A stretch of DNA of 32,767 bases from a virus: positions 1 to 32,767 of the IMG/VR virus record IMGVR_UViG_3300037069_002025. One strand, written 5' to 3'. This document shows, one piece after another, positions 21,143 through 28,914 of the stretch. Position numbers and translations under genes: made by a program. The notes below the pieces were generated by a model that was given only the letters and a program-made list of their open reading frames with translations, was not told the origin of the DNA and did not search any database. Every line of letters begins with the position of its first letter. Positions within the stretch are counted from its first letter, which is position 1.

Positions 21143-21655
21143 TCAAGCCGGTGGAAGGCTCGTACCCTTCCCCGTTGGATTGGTCGCCAGTTTGAGGGCA
21201 TCGTCGCCGCTCGCCTCGGCATACTTTTGCAGGTACGAGACGAGCACCGTGATCGAACCCATGATGACGGCCATGACGAGGCTTTGCACAGCCGCCGCCG
21301 TGTAGTTACCGCCCTGGACGAAGTTATACAGCAGACGGAGCACGAGTGTCGCCAGCGCAGCCGCGAGGCTCGCGAGCGCGGTCCGCTGTGCAGCGGAGAG
21401 GGCGCGCAAGTGCGGATGGACATACGGCACACGCACCATCGGCACCGGATTGGCGACCGGCTCCGGCACAGGGACGCTCGGTGCAGTTGCGCCCGTCACA
21501 CTATCGGGCGTGACCGCCACGACGCGCGTGCCGTCCGCAATCCCGGTCGTCACCGTCGCGTGCTCGGTCACGACGTTCGTGAGTGGCGATGTGGTCACTT
21601 CGGCTGTTGCGGGGGCGGGTGTGCTCTCCGGTTCGGGTGTTGCTGTCGTGGACAC
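21143..21655 (-). CDS. Holin-like membrane protein (170 aa)
   Basis: GTG 21655 is chosen because AAAGGAG lies 8 nt upstream; in-frame ATG 21676 has no clear ribosome-binding site. Residues 1-75 are Pro/Thr/Ala/Val-rich and probably disordered. They are followed by two transmembrane helices, ~94-113 (SLAAALATLVLRLLYNFV) and ~119-141 (AAAVQSLVMAVIMGSITVLV), and a short polar tail. Being the last gene of the late block, beside an endolysin, suggests a holin or lysis regulator. The long disordered N-terminus is unusual for a holin. Confidence 0.68.
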   Translation of the reverse strand: MSTTATPEPESTPAPATAEVTTSPLTNVVTEHATVTTGIADGTRVVAVTPDSVTGATAPSVPVPEPVANPVPMVRVPYVHPHLRALSAAQRTALASLAAALATLVLRLLYNFVQGGNYTAAAVQSLVMAVIMGSITVLVSYLQKYAEASGDDALKLATNPTGKGTSLPPA

Positions 21656-21694
21656 GGGATCATCTCCTTTGTCAACCATTATGCCAATGCAAGC

Positions 21695-21724
21695 AGTGTA
21701 CCACGGATGAGAGATGCGCGCCAA
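21695..21724 (-). promoter_or_regulatory. Possible promoter for the holin-like gene
   Basis: On the minus strand TTGGCG (21724-21719) and TACACT (21700-21695) are 18 bp apart, with GTGG before the -10 as in other promoters here. The -35 box lies in the left arm of the inverted repeat 21711-21786. Confidence 0.5.
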
Positions 21725-21786
21725 GAGTGGATAGAAAAACATCGGTCGTGCCCTTACGTGTTTACTTTTCTCTTGGCGCGCGTCTC
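21711..21786. repeat. 17-bp inverted repeat with 42-nt loop
   Basis: GAGATGCGCGCCAAGAG (21711-21727) and its near-perfect complement at 21770-21786 (one mismatch, 12 bp perfect) enclose 42 AT-richer bases. The right arm overlaps the stop of the upstream 97-aa gene, and the left arm overlaps the putative holin promoter. Confidence 0.85.
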
Positions 21787-22078
21787 ATTCTGGCTTCTCA
21801 ACGGTCGTTCGATAGGTGACAGCACCCGGTTCGATAGGTCCGTGCGGATACGACATCCATGAGTCGAGCGTAAATCCAGCGGCATCTGCATGGTGCGGCA
21901 CGCGCTTGACATACACGCCGTCGCGAAACGGTGCGCGAACAATGTATGCGAGTATCTGGTGCCCCAATGCGTCACGCAGAGTGACGTATATATCAATAGT
22001 ATAGTAGCAATCCGCAATACGCTGCGACACGCCAACGACTCGGATGACGCCGTACGCGCGGGTGTCTGGTGTCAGCAC
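21785..22078 (-). CDS. Hypothetical protein (97 aa)
   Basis: GTG 22078 overlaps the end of the NlpC/P60-like gene by 7 nt, with a weak GAAG upstream. The protein seems strand-rich: MLTPDTRAYGVIRVVGVSQR, then CYYTIDIYVTLRDALG. Neither a membrane helix nor a known motif is seen. Placement in the lysis region hints at a cell-wall or tail accessory role, unproven. Confidence 0.68.
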   Translation of the reverse strand: MLTPDTRAYGVIRVVGVSQRIADCYYTIDIYVTLRDALGHQILAYIVRAPFRDGVYVKRVPHHADAAGFTLDSWMSYPHGPIEPGAVTYRTTVEKPE

Positions 22079-22536
22079 GGTATCTTCGCCTTCCGCGCGA
22101 TGTCGTTAGGAGAGATACTACGCGGGTCTCCAAACCCCTCGAAACCGGCGCGCGTCACGTACTCAGCCGCGAGCGCGGAGCAGATGTACTCGTTCTTCTG
22201 TCCGAGTATAACGTTTCCGTTAGTGAGGAAGTTTACGCCAAACGCAACAATATTCCATAGATCATACTTATCACCAACGACCGTCAGTAACCACTTGTCT
22301 GCTGCCGCCTTATCTTCCGCGTCAACTGGGAAGATCGCGGTCGCCGTCTTGACGTTCGTGTAGTACGGCGGTTGTGTCCGCACGATACCCGTTGATAGAG
22401 CCTCGATCAACGTGCCGTCTGACATGAGGACGCCCGCATGGTTGTAGATACCGTGCGTCGCCATCTGGATAGCGCGTGACTGCCAATCGCTCTCGCTGAC
22501 GAGAAGGATATTCACACTCGCGTCGTCCTCTGCCAT
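22072..22536 (-). CDS. NlpC/P60-like (permuted papain-fold, C92-type) hydrolase
   Basis: 154 residues; the ATG lies 12 bp after the endolysin stop (GGAG overlapping it). YNHAGVLMSDGTLIEAL supplies His33 and Glu45, and EYICSALAAEYV supplies a nucleophile-like Cys119, the order typical of permuted YiiX/YebB-like enzymes. By family these cleave peptide or amide bonds, in phages often in the cell wall. It would be a second lytic or tail-associated enzyme beside the amidase. No signal peptide. Confidence 0.75.
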   Translation of the reverse strand: MAEDDASVNILLVSESDWQSRAIQMATHGIYNHAGVLMSDGTLIEALSTGIVRTQPPYYTNVKTATAIFPVDAEDKAAADKWLLTVVGDKYDLWNIVAFGVNFLTNGNVILGQKNEYICSALAAEYVTRAGFEGFGDPRSISPNDIARKAKIPC

Positions 22537-22548
22537 CGCACACGCTCC

Positions 22549-23919
22549 TTATGCGTCGATGCCGACGCCATGCAAGCCGAGCGACTTGGCGTACATCGCG
22601 CCGAGACGGAGACCCTGCACACGCGCATCGCCCTGATTCTCCGGGAAGAAGCCGACAACCTCACGCTCGAAAATCTGCATCGTGCGCTTCGGTGAGCCTG
22701 CCGGATCGTCCGGCCACACGCCGTCGAACTCCTCGGTGAGCGGCCTGCCGATGAGGACCATGCCGCCGTTGCGGTTGTAGTACGCCTGGAAGCCGTTGGC
22801 GACTTCATGTTTGGTCACAGGATCAAAGTACGGTGCTGTCATCGGGGCATCTCCATGCAGCGCGCCGCTGCGGTATGGATAAACAAACTGCTGCATGAGC
22901 GGGCCGGGACAGGCGGTGCTGCTCATTTCCAGGTGCCCGTGCCACATGTCGCGCGGGAATCCGTAGATGGCGCACAGGCCGTCGCACAGGCCGGTGAGCG
23001 ATGCGAGAGCCACATCCGTCATCACGAGCGACGGACCACCCGGCACATGCACGGCGATCCCTGTGCCGTTGCCGCCCGGTGCCCATGACGCGCAGTGCCA
23101 CAGCACGCGGTCCATGTCGCGGCACTGGTAACGCTTGCCGTCGCGCGGATCGACCGAGATGTGATACATCAGGCCGTCCGGGTAGGCGGGGCTGCTCGCG
23201 GTGCCCCAGTTCTCGCCCATCTGGTAGTTCGTTTCGTTGATGAGCGTCTGCACAATGTCCATATCATCCGGGTAGTCAACCGCGCTGTAGTGGATCACGC
23301 CGCCGAGCGTCTGGTCTCGCACGCCGATATAGTTCTTGCAGGGTAACTGATCGCGAATGTCGATCAATCCCAAGTCTGCGATAGTTGTCACGTTACCCCC
23401 CTGTGCCGGTGCGGTGTTGTCAAGTCCAAACTCCGTCAAGAGCGCGTTCATGCGCGATAGGCACGAGGTCGCGTAGTCCTTCGCACTCGCCCACACACCG
23501 TTACCGATCTGCCCGACCTTCGTGATGCCGCCTGTGTGACCGGCATTGAGCGTGATCTGGTAGCGGGGATCATCATTCGCGAACGGGTTGCTCGCGCCGT
23601 AGATATACGTGAGCCAGTGCGCGCACTGCGCACGGATGCCATCCTGCGGAGTCGCGAACACCTTGCCCCACGCGCCATCGTCGGTCGCGCCGATGCCCGC
23701 AGGGTTGTTCGCCTGCAACGCTCGCGGTGAGGTCCAGTTCGCCGTTTCGTCCATGATTTCGGCGGCGATGAAGTCGCTATTCATACCTGTTCGCGCACAT
23801 TCTTGCCGGATCGCGACGCCGAGCGGAGGAGCCTGCGGATTGCGCGACAGGAACGCTTGGTCAATCTGCTCCGCAGAGACCACGCCGGTTCCCAGTAGTG
23901 GTGTGTCGAGTGTGTACAT
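22549..23919 (-). CDS. Modular endolysin: N-acetylmuramoyl-L-alanine amidase with extra domains
   Basis: ATG 23919 has GGGAG 10 nt upstream (TTG 23928 is less likely); 456 residues. An N-terminal ~30-160 glucosaminidase/lysozyme-like part (AAEIMDETANWTSPRALQANN, then FATPQDGIRAQCAHWLTYI) precedes a PGRP/Amidase_2 domain: VIHYSA (His210), MYHISVD, and HGHLEMSSTACPG (His329, Cys337) as zinc ligands. The C-terminal ~100 residues (FQAYYNRNGGMVLIGRPLTE...QIFEREVVGFFPE) resemble a LGFP-like wall-binding repeat. It should degrade peptidoglycan at lysis. No signal peptide, so a holin is expected. Confidence 0.88.
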   Translation of the reverse strand: MYTLDTPLLGTGVVSAEQIDQAFLSRNPQAPPLGVAIRQECARTGMNSDFIAAEIMDETANWTSPRALQANNPAGIGATDDGAWGKVFATPQDGIRAQCAHWLTYIYGASNPFANDDPRYQITLNAGHTGGITKVGQIGNGVWASAKDYATSCLSRMNALLTEFGLDNTAPAQGGNVTTIADLGLIDIRDQLPCKNYIGVRDQTLGGVIHYSAVDYPDDMDIVQTLINETNYQMGENWGTASSPAYPDGLMYHISVDPRDGKRYQCRDMDRVLWHCASWAPGGNGTGIAVHVPGGPSLVMTDVALASLTGLCDGLCAIYGFPRDMWHGHLEMSSTACPGPLMQQFVYPYRSGALHGDAPMTAPYFDPVTKHEVANGFQAYYNRNGGMVLIGRPLTEEFDGVWPDDPAGSPKRTMQIFEREVVGFFPENQGDARVQGLRLGAMYAKSLGLHGVGIDA

Positions 23920-23958
23920 CAGTAACAAACTCCCTGCCGCATCACGAATGATACCACA

Positions 23959-24483
23959 TCACGCGCCGCTGCGTGGTGGTTTCGTGCGCGGTGCGTCGTT
24001 GTACTCGTCGCCGCCTGTGTATCGGTTGCGCAGGCGTTCGTTCTCCTTTTCGAGCGCGGAGTTTGCACGCCGGAACGCGCGGTTCTGGTTGAGTACCTGG
24101 GCAACCTCGTCGCGCAAGTCCTTGATCGTCTGCTCCTGCTCGCGCACCGTTGCTCGCAAGTCCTCCACTTCCACGCGCAGTTTTGTCATCTCATTCTCCA
24201 TCCGCTGCGCTCGGTCAAGGGCTGTGCTTGCGCGCTCGCGGTCCGCACGGGCTTGTTCCTGCGACATCTGCGCGATTTTTTCGAGAGAATCCGCGACGGT
24301 GCGGATGCGCTCGTCCTCCGCGTCATCTGTCTCGATACTTACGCGCTGTTCTTCCACTTCCACACGGCGCGTGTCGTGGGAGCCTGGACGATGATTGAGG
24401 TAATAGGTGAGCAGCACAACGAGCAGTGCGCTAATCGAACTGACAATACCCAGTTGCGCGAGTCCGTGGAGGAAGTCAGACAC
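23959..24483 (-). CDS. Membrane-anchored coiled-coil protein (174 aa)
   Basis: GTG 24483 is chosen: AGGAGG precedes it by 6 nt, and it overlaps the previous stop by 8 nt. One N-terminal transmembrane helix (residues ~10-29, QLGIVSSISALLVVLLTYYL) is followed by a long coiled coil, ~60-155 (IAQMSQEQARADRERAS, VEDLRATVREQEQTIKDL), and a basic tail. The layout resembles i-spanin- or holin-associated proteins of lysis cassettes. For a host lacking an outer membrane a spanin would not be expected, so the role stays open. Confidence 0.75.
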   Translation of the reverse strand: MSDFLHGLAQLGIVSSISALLVVLLTYYLNHRPGSHDTRRVEVEEQRVSIETDDAEDERIRTVADSLEKIAQMSQEQARADRERASTALDRAQRMENEMTKLRVEVEDLRATVREQEQTIKDLRDEVAQVLNQNRAFRRANSALEKENERLRNRYTGGDEYNDAPRTKPPRSGA

Positions 24484-24925
24484 CTTCCTCCTCCTCACTA
24501 TCTACAATATCAGAGTGCCAGTCGAACAATAAGCCCGGACGCCGCTCGAACCATTCGATCATGCCATGCACAGCCAGGATGGGGAATACCGCCCACACCG
24601 CAATCAGCACAATCGCGGTTGCATCGAATGGGTGCAGAGACGAGACGATGCCCTGCACACCGATGAACGTGGTCGCCAGCGTGCTCCCACGCACCACGCG
24701 CCAGAGTGACAGCGCGGCGAGTCCGAGATAGACGACGATCCAGACGAATAAGAGCGGACTGTGGATGATGTGCTCGAACGAACGATTGTCCGGCTTCCTC
24801 TGTGTCAGCGGGTACGACGCAAGCAGCGCGGCGTACACGAGAGAGAGGATGAACCCCACGCGACCGGAGAACGGTATCTTCGCGACACGATTTTTTATGT
24901 AGAGAGCACGATTTCGTATCGCCAT
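24476..24925 (-). CDS. Membrane protein with three helices (149 aa)
   Basis: ATG 24925 has GGAG 7 nt upstream and is preferred to ATG 24955. A basic N-terminus (MAIRNRALYIKNRVAKIPF) precedes three hydrophobic helices (~22-39, ~58-79, ~99-122) and an acidic tail (DSEEEEGV). Three helices with a charged tail would suit a class I holin, so this is the rival holin candidate to 21143-21655. A TATACT box upstream (24967-24972, minus strand) lacks a good -35. Confidence 0.72.
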   Translation of the reverse strand: MAIRNRALYIKNRVAKIPFSGRVGFILSLVYAALLASYPLTQRKPDNRSFEHIIHSPLLFVWIVVYLGLAALSLWRVVRGSTLATTFIGVQGIVSSLHPFDATAIVLIAVWAVFPILAVHGMIEWFERRPGLLFDWHSDIVDSEEEEGV

Positions 24926-24973
24926 TATAAATCTCCACTGCGGAGCATTCATCACGCTCGCAAGTATAGCATG

Positions 24974-25609
24974 TTATCCGGCAGCAAGCCATTGCGACAG
25001 GTAATAGTTTTGTCCCGCTAAGGTCGGATGTCGCGTGTCGAAAAGCGTATCGGGCGTCTGACCGCGTAGGCTTACGTACGTCCAGCCGTACTCGATACAT
25101 GCCTGTGCAGTAATACGATCCATCAGCGCACGGGCCGTCATCCAGTCTCCGCGCATATCGACATTCATCTGCGAGCGCACAATGCCACTGCCGCCGATGA
25201 AAGGCAGACCGAAGATGTACGTGCGCGTTGGCTTATTCGCACCGAGCGCATTGAGTTTGGTGTTCAGACTCCCCCATCCTGCACGCCAATCCGCGAAAAA
25301 CGCCGGTAGCCCTGTGCCGAGCGGGGTGTTTGCGGCCATGCCGTAAAAGTCGTTTACGCCGTTCAGAAGCGCGAAAATGATGCCGGGTACGGTAATGTAC
25401 TGACCGACGCGGGAAGTAAAGTTCGGCAGCATTCCGAGCGCGCCGGGATAATCCATGAATGTTGAGCCAGAAATAGAAGGGGAGTTTATCGTGCCGGTAT
25501 TGACCGACGCGGGCTGCAACTGCGTGTATCCCTTTGCCGTGCAGTAACCTGTAGCCCACGAGTTGAACGAGGCAACAATAGAGTCTCCACCGATAATAAT
25601 GTTCGTCAT
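24974..25609 (-). CDS. SGNH/GDSL-family esterase
   Basis: 211 residues; ATGA overlap with the upstream gene. The three family blocks are present: GGDSIVASF with Ser10 nucleophile, LLNGVNDFYG (Gly/Asn oxyanion residues), and DTRHPTLAG with Asp191 and His194 completing the triad. By family it removes acyl groups from esters. Within a tail-gene cluster it probably deacetylates host capsule or wall polysaccharide at adsorption. It has no signal peptide. The exact substrate cannot be read from the sequence. Confidence 0.87.
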   Translation of the reverse strand: MTNIIIGGDSIVASFNSWATGYCTAKGYTQLQPASVNTGTINSPSISGSTFMDYPGALGMLPNFTSRVGQYITVPGIIFALLNGVNDFYGMAANTPLGTGLPAFFADWRAGWGSLNTKLNALGANKPTRTYIFGLPFIGGSGIVRSQMNVDMRGDWMTARALMDRITAQACIEYGWTYVSLRGQTPDTLFDTRHPTLAGQNYYLSQWLAAG

Positions 25610-25953
25610 GGCGTCGGTGGTCCGGGCACGACACCGTACCGCTCTTGTGGCAGCGATCCGTCGTCATTGAGCACCCAGGCGACTTCGCGCGCAGACACGA
25701 TTTCTCGCAAGGTCGCGATTTCGGAGGGCGCGTGTGCAAAGAAAAGTGCCTGTGTTCGCGCGTCGCCACCGAGCGGAACGGTAACGCTGTGCAGGACGGC
25801 ATCTGGCGTTGTGAACGCGACGGTTAGGTGATCTGCAATCTCGTCGTCATTCGGCAACGTCGGGTGCTGCCAGTGAGCAACCGGCACACGAACGATGTCT
25901 GCGCCGTACTGAAAGAGGCTGTCTGTACCATCAACACCGATGAACGTGAGCAT
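25606..25953 (-). CDS. Hypothetical tail-region protein (115 aa)
   Basis: AAGGAG lies upstream of ATG 25953. The protein begins MLTFIGVDGTDSLFQYGADI, is probably beta-rich in the first two thirds (HLTVAFTTPDAVLHSVTVPL) and ends VPGPPTP. The position between tail fibre paralogs and esterase suggests a tail tip or fibre accessory. No family is recognised. Confidence 0.73.
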   Translation of the reverse strand: MLTFIGVDGTDSLFQYGADIVRVPVAHWQHPTLPNDDEIADHLTVAFTTPDAVLHSVTVPLGGDARTQALFFAHAPSEIATLREIVSAREVAWVLNDDGSLPQERYGVVPGPPTP

Positions 25954-25970
25954 TGTTGTATCTCTCCTTA

Positions 25971-26930
25971 TCAGATAGTGTACGTGATCGTTGCACCGAA
26001 TATGTACGTGTCTGTGGAAAGAGCGGTTGGCACTATCGACACGACACAGCCATAATCGTCACTCGTGACGATACTCAACCCGGCAAGATTGGCGTCCGTT
26101 ACGCCGGGGTTTGGCGTATACGATATTGTCACCGATGCGGGAAGCGTCTGCAACCGTGCTCGCCACGGGACGCCAACATACTCGCCCTGTAAACTCATTG
26201 CGTCCGAGAAATAGCGCGCATTGAATGACATTGCACCAGAGTTCTCGTCAATGAGCCATTTTTCGAGCGGTGTAGTTAGCGGAAAGTAGTCGAGTGCGCC
26301 GACGCTCGGTTGAAGCGTTACGCTGTCAATCCAGAATGTGTCGGTAAACTCTGAAACAAAGTCTACGGTGATTGTGTTCGCTGTTGCCCCAACGACGTAG
26401 GAGCAGATAATCGTTGCGAATGCAGTAGGAGAGGCAACAGCGGACACAGCCGACGCCGCGCCGCTATCATCAAACAAGACGGCCTGCACACCCGCCCCCC
26501 ACACGCGGGCGCGCATTGTAACGGTTTTTCCGCGCAACTGTGCGGCGTCTTGTACCACCTGATAGACGACGCCAGGACTGCCGGAGGATACCATCTGTAA
26601 CGAGCCGCCGCTGCCCGTGTCCACGGGCGAAGAAACGCGCGTTGCTGTACCGTTGACGATCTTCCACCCGCTGAGAGCGTTTACTGCCACAGTACCCGCC
26701 GCCCACGGGCCAAACCCCCCAACCGCACCGCGTTCCATGCCGCCATTGATAAGCCATGTACGGCCACCTTGCGGCAGGTGATCGACACCCGTTCCTGCGA
26801 CCTTATCGGCGTTCGTGTTCGCAATAACCTCTTGCAACCAGCGTCCACTGTCGAGCACGTTGCTATCGTAGGTAGCAACGATAATCTGTCCGTTCGTCGG
26901 CTGTACAATCTCTGTTGGCCGCAGTGTCAT
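25971..26930 (-). CDS. Tail protein, paralog C (319 aa)
   Basis: The ATGA junction with the upstream paralog sets ATG 26930; the frame is open further but lies inside that gene. It starts MTLRPTEIVQPTNGQIIVATYD, then DSGRWLQEVIANTNADK and LINGGMERG, the signature shared by all three paralogs. Residues ~95-230 look like a jelly-roll carbohydrate-binding module (CBM4_9-like: LSGWKIVNGTATRV, FWIDSVTLQPSVG). The C-terminal part differs from its paralogs. Probably a tail-fibre or receptor-binding protein. Confidence 0.78.
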   Translation of the reverse strand: MTLRPTEIVQPTNGQIIVATYDSNVLDSGRWLQEVIANTNADKVAGTGVDHLPQGGRTWLINGGMERGAVGGFGPWAAGTVAVNALSGWKIVNGTATRVSSPVDTGSGGSLQMVSSGSPGVVYQVVQDAAQLRGKTVTMRARVWGAGVQAVLFDDSGAASAVSAVASPTAFATIICSYVVGATANTITVDFVSEFTDTFWIDSVTLQPSVGALDYFPLTTPLEKWLIDENSGAMSFNARYFSDAMSLQGEYVGVPWRARLQTLPASVTISYTPNPGVTDANLAGLSIVTSDDYGCVVSIVPTALSTDTYIFGATITYTI

Positions 26931-27928
26931 CAAAACACCCCCGCGTCCACGACAACGACCATATTGAGCGAATAATACGGACCCGTGCCTCCCGTGTCGA
27001 ACAGAACTTGTCCAATCTCCGTTGTCGTGATGCTCGAAAGCACAAGAGCGACTGAGTTGTTTGTATCTGCGGGCACCCCGCTCGCGGTGATCGACGCGGT
27101 TGGTAAGGCGACCATCGGCAAAGGAAAAACGATTTCCCAAGACTCCTGATTGTGCGACCCGCCAGAGGTTGTGCGTATGTTATACGAGAAGTGTGTCGTG
27201 AAGTACCTTCGCTGACAGTTGAGAAGGTCAAGAGCGGGATTCGTAGGCTGGAAAGCGACCGGACCATCGGTGCGTGTCGCCATAAAGTTGTCAAAGTACA
27301 GCGTCCCTGTACTATCATCCGCGACATACGACACGCTTATTGTTACCGCAGTGCTTCGTACGGTAAGCACTGCGTTCACCGTTGTCCACCCCGCGCTTGC
27401 GCCTACCACCGCAGATGTGACGACGTTTGACTCGTCGCCGCCAGCGGTCGTGTCCCACATTTCAACATGACCCGCGAAGGAGCCGGGTGTAAAGACGCGG
27501 CCAGAGAAAGAGACCCTTTCCCCCTTGAAAGCGTCAATCTCATAGATCGTCTGCCAAAGTGTCGCCGCGTTCGTGCCGTCTTGTACGCATTTCAGAGAGT
27601 ATACACTGCTGTCCGTGGTGGCTGTTTCGCGGCTCCATGTGCCGCCTTGCACACGCCAACCGTCAGAGGGGCACTGGTTCACGGTAGTCGCATTCCACGG
27701 TCCCGGACCCCGCTGAGATATGGAAAAGCCGCCGTTACAGAGTAGGTTTCGGGAAAACCACGGCACCCCGCGACATCCTGCGGGATCGACACCGCCACCT
27801 TCATTATTGGTGTTGGTCAAAATCTCCTGAATGTACTGACCGTCTTGCAGCACAGCAGCGTCGTACCCGCTGGCTGTTTCCAGTTGGTTGAACGTAACAG
27901 CAGTAAGCGTCCCTGGTGATAGTGTCAT
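26930..27928 (-). CDS. Tail protein, paralog B (332 aa)
   Basis: It starts in an ATGA-type overlap (4 nt) with paralog A. The N-terminus MTLSPGTLTAVTFNQLETAS, VLQDGQYIQEILTNTNNEGG and LLCNGGFSISQRG matches the other two paralogs. The middle again has jelly-roll features (WRVQGGTWSRETATTDSSVY, LYFDNFMATRTDG), and LDLLNCQRRYFTTHF marks the start of a C-terminal domain related to paralog A's. Likely adsorption or fibre protein; GC content is lower than in the replication genes. Confidence 0.78.
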   Translation of the reverse strand: MTLSPGTLTAVTFNQLETASGYDAAVLQDGQYIQEILTNTNNEGGGVDPAGCRGVPWFSRNLLCNGGFSISQRGPGPWNATTVNQCPSDGWRVQGGTWSRETATTDSSVYSLKCVQDGTNAATLWQTIYEIDAFKGERVSFSGRVFTPGSFAGHVEMWDTTAGGDESNVVTSAVVGASAGWTTVNAVLTVRSTAVTISVSYVADDSTGTLYFDNFMATRTDGPVAFQPTNPALDLLNCQRRYFTTHFSYNIRTTSGGSHNQESWEIVFPLPMVALPTASITASGVPADTNNSVALVLSSITTTEIGQVLFDTGGTGPYYSLNMVVVVDAGVF

Positions 27929-28905
27929 GGCACATCATATTGTAATGAGATAGCGTCCGCTATCGAAGATGTGTCTGTCGTTGCTGCCGTACCCACATAC
28001 TCCGTTCGCATCGAGTCCGTCGCGACGCTGAGCATCGAGAACGAGGTAATGTTCGTCCGCGTACCCGTGGTCGTAAGCGTCGCAACTGGCGTGCCCGCCA
28101 TCGCGACGGGATATGGCACGTTGACATCGCGCGTCTCGGACACTACCTGCGTGCGCCAGCGGGCTGTGCTTTTGACTGTCTGATAATAACGCCTGCACAA
28201 GAGGGCTTCTTCGCCCTTCGGTCGCTGGATGTAGTCAATCGGTGCCGGAGCCATTGCGAGCATCACGTTATCAACATAGACGTTACAGGTTGCATCGAAC
28301 GCGATCTTGACATACAGGAATGTTGTGGCGGCGTTTACGGTCAGCGAGGTCGTGATCGTGTGGTACACGCCATCACCGATAGAGCGTACAGTCGCGCTCG
28401 TCGCCGCGCTGTCCTGGATGTAAGCATACATCCCTGTGCTGCTCGCGAGGCAGCGAACAGTGAGATAGACGGTCTTACCCCGGAACTCCGCGAAGTTCTC
28501 GACGCTCTGGTAGAACAGTCCCGCTTGACTCGCCGCGTGTGTGTACACGAGGTTTTCCGAGAAGGAACTTCCGGCGTCCGCGTTTGTCGCCGTCGTCTGC
28601 CAACCGAGCGTCGCGGCACCCGTCACCTGTGCCATCCAGCGATCCACGGCCATTGATGCCGTCGAGGTAGCCGAACCCGCGTTGGTGCCAAACTTCTGGT
28701 TTATCTCAAAGCCGCCGTTCACCAAAATATTCGGGTAGTATCCCACTGCGCCCGTGATCCCGCTGGCCGGTATTTTGTCACTGTTCGTACCCGCGATCAC
28801 TTCTTGCGCCCAGTTGCCCTGCTGGACAACGGCGAGGTTCCATTCTGCTGCGGTCACAATATCGCCGTCAACATGGTTCGCAGGTAGTGTCGGTCGTACT
28901 GTCAT
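27925..28905 (-). CDS. Tail protein, paralog A (326 aa)
   Basis: ATG 28905 with AGGGG upstream. MTVRPTLPANHVDGDIVTAA, VVQQGNWAQEVIAGTNSDK and ILVNGGFEINQKFGT define the family N-terminus. A jelly-roll-like middle (DRWMAQVTGAATLGW, NVYVDNVMLAMAP) and a C-terminal domain beginning RPKGEEALLCRRYYQTVKST follow. This ending (CxRYYxT) is common in phage tail-fibre proteins. It is the first of three tandem paralogs in transcription order and likely binds the host surface. Confidence 0.8.
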   Translation of the reverse strand: MTVRPTLPANHVDGDIVTAAEWNLAVVQQGNWAQEVIAGTNSDKIPASGITGAVGYYPNILVNGGFEINQKFGTNAGSATSTASMAVDRWMAQVTGAATLGWQTTATNADAGSSFSENLVYTHAASQAGLFYQSVENFAEFRGKTVYLTVRCLASSTGMYAYIQDSAATSATVRSIGDGVYHTITTSLTVNAATTFLYVKIAFDATCNVYVDNVMLAMAPAPIDYIQRPKGEEALLCRRYYQTVKSTARWRTQVVSETRDVNVPYPVAMAGTPVATLTTTGTRTNITSFSMLSVATDSMRTEYVGTAATTDTSSIADAISLQYDVP

Positions 28906-28914
28906 TTCTCACCC

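Noticed and set aside
24926-24996. Promoter upstream of the three-helix membrane gene
   Set aside because: A TATACT box is present on the minus strand but the hexamer 17 bp upstream (TGGCTT) is poor, and the gene lies inside a late operon.
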